From positions 12,099 through 76,098 of the forward strand of contig CAWVKD010000056.1 of the NCBI GenBank assembly GCA_963929765.1: a stretch of 64,000 bases of DNA. The letters run 5' to 3'. The position numbers and the translations under genes are program-made. This document shows, in pieces, positions 62,010-64,000 of the stretch. Position 1 is the stretch's first letter; each line of letters opens with the position of its first letter. This DNA is from RGIG529 sp963929765. Lineage in GTDB: Bacteria > Bacillota > Clostridia > Oscillospirales > Oscillospiraceae. The notes beneath the pieces are model-generated. The model saw nothing but the letters and a program-made list of their open reading frames with translations. It searched no databases and had not been told where the DNA came from.

Positions 62010-62699
62010 ATGAAACAAGAAAAACATGAGCTTTTACATAAACTGATTCAACAGCATCCGGATGATTCGTTGGAACAATTTCAAGCATTTCGGGAAATGT
62101 CCATGATGTATCAATCAGCCATTCGGGAGATCACAACGAAGTTAGAGATTTTGAATGACGAATTGTCATTACGGCATAACCAAAATCCTATCGAATCGAT
62201 TAAATCCAGAGTAAAAACTCCCCTGAGCATTATGAAAAAATTAGAACGCAAGGGGAAAGAAATTTCAATTGAATCAGTTGCCGATTGCATCTACGATGTA
62301 GCGGGAGTTCGGGTGATCTGCTCGTTTATTGATGATATCTATCGAGTAGCAGATATGTTAAGAGCGCAAGACGATGTAACAGTGATTGCAATCAAAGATT
62401 ACATCAAGAATCCGAAGCCAAATGGGTATCGAAGTTATCATATGATTGTAGAAATTCCAGTTTTCTTTTCCGATAGGAAACAGAATCTAAACGTTGAAAT
62501 ACAAATTCGGACAGTGGCGATGGATTTTTGGGCAAGTCTGGAACACCAGCTTAAATACAAAACGGAGATAGAACATGCAGAAAAAATTACGGAGGAACTA
62601 AAAAAATGCGCAGATGTGGTGGCGGCTGCCGATGAGCATATGATGGTGATCCGAAAAATGGTAGAACAGCAAAAAACAAAAGAGCGGCTGGATGAGTAA
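62010..62699 (+). CDS. relQ: Small alarmone synthetase (GTP pyrophosphokinase, RelQ/YjbM type)
   Basis: Synthesises (p)ppGpp from ATP and GTP or GDP. The 229-residue protein is a stand-alone synthetase domain: GVRVICSFIDDIYRVADML, DYIKNPKPNGYRSYHMIVE and VEIQIRTVAMDFWASLEHQL carry the substrate and catalytic residues (GYRSYH and the Glu in EIQIRT). No hydrolase or TGS domain is present. The ATG at 62010 follows AGAGGAAGG. A strong hairpin overlaps its stop. Confidence 0.92.
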   Translation: MKQEKHELLHKLIQQHPDDSLEQFQAFREMSMMYQSAIREITTKLEILNDELSLRHNQNPIESIKSRVKTPLSIMKKLERKGKEISIESVADCIYDVAGVRVICSFIDDIYRVADMLRAQDDVTVIAIKDYIKNPKPNGYRSYHMIVEIPVFFSDRKQNLNVEIQIRTVAMDFWASLEHQLKYKTEIEHAEKITEELKKCADVVAAADEHMMVIRKMVEQQKTKERLDE

Positions 62700-62723
62700 G
62701 GACTCATCCAGCCGCTCTTTTAA
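62679..62723. terminator. Bidirectional terminator overlapping the relQ stop
   Basis: A perfect 19-bp stem (62679-62697 with 62702-62720) whose left arm encodes the last relQ codons. The right flank is T-rich, and it also faces metA. Confidence 0.88.
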
Positions 62724-62736
62724 AAATTACGTATTT

Positions 62737-63675
62737 TTACATGCGTTTACGTTGTTCCGGGGTGAGGGTACGCAAATCGTAAGGAGTGGACTGATAAACG
62801 TAATAGTTCAGCCAATTAGTGTATAGGAGTTGACCGTGAGAACGCCAGGAAACAATGGGAGGCAAAGATGGATTATCTCCCGGGAAATAATGTTCCGGGA
62901 GGGCGATGGACTTTCCAGCTGCTAGATCACGGTGATATTCCAATGCCAAAGTGTCTGGGTCGTATTCAGGATGGCCCATAATGAAAAAGTGACGACTATC
63001 CTTGGATTTTACAGCAAACACACCCGCCTCTTTGGAAACAGATAACAGTTCTAGAGCATCCACTGCCAGAATATCTTCTTTCCAAACTTCTGTATATCGG
63101 CTGTGGGGAACGGAGAATACATCATCGAATCCACGAAAAAAAGGAGAGGTTTTTTTGAGCACTGTATGTTCGTAGATGCCAAACAGCTTTTTAGGTAAAC
63201 TCCGTTTGGGAATGCCATAGTGAAAATACAATCCTGCTTGGGCACCCCAACAGATATGAAGAGTGCAATATACGTTGGTGCGAGACCAGGCCATAATATC
63301 ACATAGCTCATCCCAGTAATCCACAGCTTCAAATTCCATATTTTCTACTGGTGCACCTGTAATGATCATGCCATCATATTGCTGGTCTCGGATTTGGCTG
63401 AAGGAAGTATAAAACGATTCCAAATGAGACTTATCTACATTTTTGGCAATATGACTTACCGTTTGTAAAAGGTCCACTTCAATTTGAAGAGGAGTATTGG
63501 AAAGCTTTCGCAAAAGCTGGGTTTCCGTTGTGATTTTTGTCGGCATTAAATTGAGGATCAAGAGTTTTAACGGTCGAATATCCTGATGCATGGCACGATA
63601 TTCTGTCATAACGAAAATATTTTCGCTTTCCAGTGTAGCACGTGCAGGCAACGAGTCAGCAATTTTGATTGGCAT
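62737..63675 (-). CDS. metA: Homoserine O-acetyltransferase (MetA type)
   Basis: Acylates homoserine in methionine synthesis. The 312-residue enzyme has catalytic Cys142 in TLHICWGAQAGLYFHYGIPK and His and Glu in the C-terminal MGHPEYDPDTLALEYHRD segment. In this family residue 111 decides the donor: Gly favours succinyl-CoA, Glu acetyl-CoA. Here it is Glu111 (TGAPVENMEF), so acetyl-CoA is predicted despite the common succinyltransferase label. AAGGAGGATC precedes the ATG. Confidence 0.93.
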   Translation of the reverse strand: MPIKIADSLPARATLESENIFVMTEYRAMHQDIRPLKLLILNLMPTKITTETQLLRKLSNTPLQIEVDLLQTVSHIAKNVDKSHLESFYTSFSQIRDQQYDGMIITGAPVENMEFEAVDYWDELCDIMAWSRTNVYCTLHICWGAQAGLYFHYGIPKRSLPKKLFGIYEHTVLKKTSPFFRGFDDVFSVPHSRYTEVWKEDILAVDALELLSVSKEAGVFAVKSKDSRHFFIMGHPEYDPDTLALEYHRDLAAGKSIALPEHYFPGDNPSLPPIVSWRSHGQLLYTNWLNYYVYQSTPYDLRTLTPEQRKRM

Positions 63676-64000
63676 AAGGATCCTCCTTTGTTTGGGGCAA
63701 GTCGGTTTGTGTATACACAGACAGCCGGCATTTCTTGGAATAACAGCATGTTATGAACAAAACTGAGGGGAAAAGATTCACTTTGCAAACTATTTTTCAT
63801 TATAACATAGGGAAAAGTTCCTTTCAAGTAAAAGCCATCGGGTTTCTCTGCCGGGTATACATAATAAAAATAAAAGAACAGACAAAAAGATGCAGGCATG
63901 CTGATTGCATTATAAAATATTTTTTATTGATTTGATTGGCGGAAATCTTCTTATAAGCCCTCGCAAGTGTTTATAAAACCTTGCGAAAATGGCTTAAAAT
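63676..64000. other. metA upstream region to window end
   Basis: Contains the metA leader and promoter. Near the end, inverted repeats TAAGCC/GGCTTA and CGCAAG/CTTGCG (63954-63996) form a nested hairpin that may be a terminator or part of something beyond the window. No gene seen. Confidence 0.4.
63799..63827 (-). promoter_or_regulatory. metA promoter
   Basis: On the minus strand TTGAAA (63822-63827) and TATAAT (63799-63804) are separated by 17 bases. The 117-base leader contains a perfect 12-base palindrome TGTGTATACACA (63708-63719). I found no S-box or T-box signature. Confidence 0.75.

Noticed and set aside
63676..63792. S-box or T-box RNA ahead of metA
   Set aside because: The leader is short and lacks the conserved SAM-I core, a T-box sequence and a terminator hairpin.
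1..64000. CRISPR arrays, insertion sequences, prophage or integrative element genes
   Set aside because: No spaced direct repeats, transposase, integrase or phage structural genes were found in reading the window.

Overview
The window looks like a chromosomal segment from a low-to-moderate GC, spore-forming Clostridia bacterium, most likely of the Oscillospiraceae/Oscillospirales group. The evidence is the Firmicutes origin gene set (dnaA, dnaN, recF, remB, gyrB, gyrA and rpmH, rnpA, yidD, yidC, jag), SpoVT, SLH-type surface proteins, strong AGGAGG ribosome sites with frequent TTG/GTG starts, and anaerobic enzymes (NfnAB-type transhydrogenase, thiolase, tungstate uptake). The species is inferred only. 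No insertion sequence, prophage, rRNA or CRISPR array was found.

Layout. 1-5431 (+): end of maf, the shape/elongation operon mreC-mreD-PBP2, and a GH13 glycosidase. 5478-14504 (-): origin operon dnaA-dnaN-recF-remB-gyrB-gyrA-rnhA, with a probable oriC (DnaA boxes plus a DnaA-trio) between dnaA and dnaN. 14725-23305 (-): an unusual block between dnaA and rpmH (ylmH, NUDIX, ABC exporter, mnmA, cyclase, mnmG, phosphoesterase, NYN-domain protein). 23755-26375 (+): rpmH-rnpA-yidD-yidC-jag. 26556-29085 (+): an SLH protein, tRNA-Val and three uncharacterised small proteins. 29152-34438: CDF metal exporter, then cobalamin adenosyltransferase, prmA, yfbR, ACT and UPF0210 genes. 34514-38895 (-): nitroreductase, spoVT and a tungstate transporter. 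39282-42353: a membrane protein and a galactofuranose gene pair. 42968-47770 (+): nfnAB, a TSCPD protein, a multi-zinc-ribbon protein and guaB. 47842-50911 (-): sirtuin, tRNA-Thr, metF and a radical SAM protein. 51319-64000: thiolase, an orphan xdhC, MATE exporter, XRE regulator, Asp23, DAK2, a C-S lyase, a GntR-controlled ABC operon, a small alarmone synthetase and metA.

The most striking observation is that the tungstate-binding protein (37888-38895) is circularly permuted. The segment that normally forms the C-terminal end of TupA sits between the lipoprotein signal and the usual N-terminal TTTS motif, and the protein stops where that segment would normally begin. Its mRNA also has a long structured leader. 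Other points worth a look are the DnaA-trio origin, GyrA with Gln at the E. coli Ser83 position, an operator overlapping the GntR operon promoter, three long perfect or near-perfect intercistronic palindromes, and several uncharacterised small or zinc-ribbon proteins.

Gene starts were chosen by ribosome-binding site and family length, so several differ from the longest open frame. All functional calls come from motif reading and memory of the families; no database search was run.
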